Origin: Thiohalospira sp046546335
GTDB lineage: Bacteria; Pseudomonadota; Gammaproteobacteria; Thiohalospirales; Thiohalospiraceae
DNA length: 27,744 nucleotides
NCBI RefSeq assembly: GCF_046546335.1
Contig: NZ_JBKGYA010000003.1
Reading direction: 5' to 3' (one strand)
Of the stretch, positions 25,465 through 27,744 are shown piece by piece (the stretch's first letter is position 1; each line of letters opens with the position of its first letter). A program made the translations under genes and the position numbers. The notes under the pieces are model-generated. The model was not told where the DNA came from. It saw only the letters and a list, made by a program, of their open reading frames with translations, and made no database searches.

Positions 25465-26897
25465 GCACCCTCCTCCGCCAGTCGCCGCGGCAGTTCGCCG
25501 GCCAGGGCGCCGATGCTGCCGGCCCCCAGGGTCACCACCACGTCGTCGGCCCGAAGGCGATCCCGGAGGACGGCCACCGCCTCGTCGGCATCGGCGGCAA
25601 AGACCGGTTCGGCCCCGCCGCGGTCCCGGATGGCGCGGCAGAGGCTGCGCCCGTCGGCGGTGGCGATGGGCGCCTCGCCGGCGGGGTAGACCTCCATCAC
25701 CACCAGGTTCTCCACGTCGGCCAGCACGCGGGCGAAGTCGTCCAGCAGGTCCCGGGTGCGGCTGTAGCGGTGGGGCTGGAAGACCACGTGGACCCGGCGG
25801 CGGGGCCACGCCTCGCCCACCGCCTCCAGCATGGCCGCCAGCTCCCGGGGATGGTGGCCATAGTCGTCCACCAGGGTCACCGGCCCGGCCGGCGTGGCCA
25901 CGGCGTCGGTGACCTGGAAGCGGCGCCCGATCCCGGCGAAGCCCTCCAGCCCGCGCGCGATGGCCGCCGGCTCCACCCCCAGCTCGCGCGCCACGGCGGC
26001 GGCGGCCAGCGCGTTGCGGACATTGTGACGCCCCGGAAGATTCAGGCGCACCGGTTGCGGCTCGGCATCGGGCAGGTGGAGGTCGAAGTGCGTCACCAGG
26101 CCCTCGGCCTCCAGCCCGGTAGCGCGGACATCGGCGCCGGCCTCCAGGCCGTAGGAGAGCACCGGCTTGGCCACCTCCGGGCGCAGGGCTCGCACCTCCG
26201 GGTCGTCGTGGCAGAGCACCGCCAGGCCGTAGAAGGGCAGATGCCCCAGGAAGGTCAGGAAGGTCTCGCGCAGGCGCTGGAAGTCGCCGCCGTAGGTCTC
26301 CAGGTGGTCGGCATCGATATTGGTGACCACCGCCACCACCGGCGTCAGGTGGAGGAAGGAGGCGTCGCTCTCGTCGGCCTCCGCCACCAGGTAGGGGCCG
26401 CTCCCCAGACCGGCGTTGGCCGCGGCGCTGTTGAGCCGCCCCCCGATGACGAAGGTCGGGTCCAGCCCTCCCTCGGCCAGCAGGCTGGCCACCAGGCTGG
26501 TGGTGGTGGTCTTGCCGTGGGTCCCGGCGACGGCGATGCCGTAGCGGAAGCGCATGAGCTCGGCGAGCATCTCCGCCCGCGGCACCACCGGTACCCGCGC
26601 CTCCCGGGCGGCGACCCACTCGGGATTGTCCGGGGTCACCGCCGAGGAGGTCACCACCACATCGACATCACGCACTCGCGCCGGGTCGTGGCCGCGCCCC
26701 ACCATGGCACCCAGGGCGGCCAGACGACGGGTGGCGTCGTTCTCGCCCAGATCGGAGCCGGAGACGGCGTAGCCGAGGTTGAGCAGGACCTCGGCGATGC
26801 CGCTCATGCCGGCCCCGCCGATGCCGATGAAGTGGATCCGGCGGATCCGGCGCATGAGGGGGACGCCACCGGGGTCCAGGGGTCGCGTCTCAGCCAT
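25461..26897 (-). CDS. murC: UDP-N-acetylmuramate--L-alanine ligase
   Basis: MurC adds L-alanine to UDP-MurNAc, the first of the Mur ligase steps. The 478-residue product has an N-terminal Rossmann domain (IHFIGIGGAGMSGIAEVL), the ATP loop AVAGTHGKTTTTSL at about 122-135, the substrate segment EADESDASFLHLTP and the C-terminal domain marks GRRFQVTDA, VDDYGHHPRELAAML and FQPHRYSRTRDLLDDFA. I kept the ATG at 26897, eight bases inside murG, because GGGAGGTGAG precedes it; ATG codon 15 (MRRIRRIHF) is the shorter alternative and is where E. coli-like starts would be. It overlaps murB by four bases at its end. Confidence 0.97.
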   Translation of the reverse strand: MAETRPLDPGGVPLMRRIRRIHFIGIGGAGMSGIAEVLLNLGYAVSGSDLGENDATRRLAALGAMVGRGHDPARVRDVDVVVTSSAVTPDNPEWVAAREARVPVVPRAEMLAELMRFRYGIAVAGTHGKTTTTSLVASLLAEGGLDPTFVIGGRLNSAAANAGLGSGPYLVAEADESDASFLHLTPVVAVVTNIDADHLETYGGDFQRLRETFLTFLGHLPFYGLAVLCHDDPEVRALRPEVAKPVLSYGLEAGADVRATGLEAEGLVTHFDLHLPDAEPQPVRLNLPGRHNVRNALAAAAVARELGVEPAAIARGLEGFAGIGRRFQVTDAVATPAGPVTLVDDYGHHPRELAAMLEAVGEAWPRRRVHVVFQPHRYSRTRDLLDDFARVLADVENLVVMEVYPAGEAPIATADGRSLCRAIRDRGGAEPVFAADADEAVAVLRDRLRADDVVVTLGAGSIGALAGELPRRLAEEGA

Positions 26898-27744
26898 GGC
26901 TCACCTCCCGGCAGATGGCCGCCACCGTCTCCGCCGCCTCGGGGCGCGCCCGCTTGCGGGCGGCACCGGCCATGGCGCGCAGACCACCGCGCCCCCTGGC
27001 CGCGTCGGCCGCCACCTCGTCCAGGGCGCGGGCGAGGTTCGCCGGCTCCAGCTGGTCCTGGGGCCAGAGCTGGGCGGCGCCCACATCGGCCAGGTAGGCG
27101 GCATTGCGGGTCTGGTGGTCATCCACGGCGTGGGGGAAGGGGACCAGCAGGCTCCCCACCCCGGCCGCCGCCAGCTCGGAGACGGTCAGCGCACCGGAGC
27201 GCGCGATGACCAGATCCGCCCACTCGTAGGCGGCGGCCATGTCCTCGATGAAGGGGACCACCTCGGCGCTCACCCCCGCCTCGCGGTAGGTGGCCTGCGC
27301 CTCCTCCCGCTCTCGCCGCCCGGCCTGATGGTGGACCACCACCTCGCCTCGTTGGTCCATGGCCGCCACTGCCTGCGGCACGGTGCGGTTCAGCGCCAGC
27401 GCCCCCTGGCTACCCCCCAGGACCAGCAGCCGCAGCGGGCCGGTACGCTCGGCGAAGCGTACCGCCGGTTCCGGCAGGGCGGCGATATCGGCGCGCACCG
27501 GATTCCCGGTCACGGTGGCCGCCACCCGCTCGGGGAAGGCCCCCGGGAAGGCGGAGAGCACCCGGGCCGGCCGCAGCCGCGCCAGGCTCCGATTGGTCAG
27601 CCCGGCGCTCGCGTTCTCTTCGTGGATCACCAGCGGCCGACCGGCAAGACGGGCCGCCACGCCGCCGGGACCGGCGGCAAAGCCGCCCATGCCCAGCACT
27701 GCATCCGCCCCGCGGCGGGCCAGCACCCCGCGAGCGCCCAGCAC
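26890..27744 (-). CDS. murG: Lipid II-forming GlcNAc transferase MurG (partial, N-terminus off window)
   Basis: MurG transfers GlcNAc from UDP-GlcNAc to lipid I to make lipid II at the inner face of the membrane. The window holds the last 284 residues or so; about 70 N-terminal residues, with the first glycine-rich loop, are missing. Visible family text: VLGMGGFAAGPGGVAARL, VIHEENASAGLTNR (usually HEQNAxAGxxNR; here Glu replaces Gln), VTGNPVRADI, LLVLGGSQGALALNRTVP, and the GlcNAc-binding VIARSGALTVSELAAAG followed by LLVPFPHAVDDHQTRNAAYL. It is the upstream-most dcw gene here and overlaps murC by eight bases. Confidence 0.96.
   Translation of the reverse strand: MLGARGVLARRGADAVLGMGGFAAGPGGVAARLAGRPLVIHEENASAGLTNRSLARLRPARVLSAFPGAFPERVAATVTGNPVRADIAALPEPAVRFAERTGPLRLLVLGGSQGALALNRTVPQAVAAMDQRGEVVVHHQAGRREREEAQATYREAGVSAEVVPFIEDMAAAYEWADLVIARSGALTVSELAAAGVGSLLVPFPHAVDDHQTRNAAYLADVGAAQLWPQDQLEPANLARALDEVAADAARGRGGLRAMAGAARKRARPEAAETVAAICREVSHG

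Noticed and set aside
23651..25468. A 605-codon frame suggesting a murB-ddl fusion
   Set aside because: The murB-derived part is in the wrong frame; the real genes overlap by four bases and are separate.
24571..26619. A 682-codon minus-strand frame spanning murC and murB
   Set aside because: Its last part is murB; the earlier part is an off-frame reading of murC with no protein character, so this is not a fusion protein.

Overview
The window reads as a core chromosomal segment of a high-GC gammaproteobacterium. The gene neighbourhoods fit that class: rluD and bamD diverge, sucCD runs into nadE and glnB, the order is pilA-pilB-pilC-pilD-coaE-yacG, and a murG-murC-murB-ddlB-ftsQ-ftsA-ftsZ-lpxC cluster closes the window. 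A MutT-ThiE fusion, a DUF721 (DciA-type) helicase loader in place of an enterobacterial DnaC, and several acidic proteins (both pilins, an Asp/Glu-rich stretch in SecA) suggest the Chromatiales/Ectothiorhodospiraceae neighbourhood and possibly a halophile. This placement is inference; no marker RNA is present. Coding density is very high: no gene-free stretch exceeds about 200 bases, and I see no rRNA, tRNA, CRISPR array, insertion sequence or prophage.

Layout: (1) 1-2270: rluD (C-terminus cut off by the window edge) on the minus strand, divergent from bamD and a short nitroreductase. (2) 2280-6319, minus: a tight operon sucC-sucD-nadE-glnB, linking the TCA cycle, NAD synthesis and nitrogen/energy sensing by P-II. 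(3) 6519-12403, plus: a small zinc-knuckle membrane protein (PP0621 type), two tandem type IV pilins, PilB ATPase, PilC platform, PilD prepilin peptidase, then CoaE and YacG. (4) 12423-17800, minus: secA, argJ, a Nudix-ThiE fusion and a small membrane-anchored protein with a Met-rich motif, mostly overlapping or nearly touching. (5) 17933-19357: a LytM/M23 peptidase (minus) divergent from a DUF721/DciA gene (plus). (6) 19378-27744, minus: the distal half of the division and cell-wall (dcw) cluster, murG (N-terminus outside the window) to ftsZ, then lpxC.

Many genes are translationally coupled by ATGA, GTGA or TGATG overlaps. The pil block holds the parts needed to make, process and assemble a type IV pilus (pilins, extension ATPase, platform, peptidase); the retraction ATPase, secretin and alignment complex are not here. 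The dcw block makes lipid II precursors (MurB, MurC, Ddl, MurG) and the Z-ring with its anchor and POTRA-domain partner (FtsZ, FtsA, FtsQ); LpxC adds the committed step of lipid A synthesis and BamD outer-membrane protein assembly.

I did not find a convincing new biological system. The most interesting leads are modest: a tandem pilin pair whose first member has unusual codon use and a hairpin-rich 3' end, an acidic metal-loop-like motif in the second pilin, mutually exclusive inverted repeats upstream of secA, the Met-rich small protein coupled to mutT, and two zinc-knuckle proteins flanking the pil genes.
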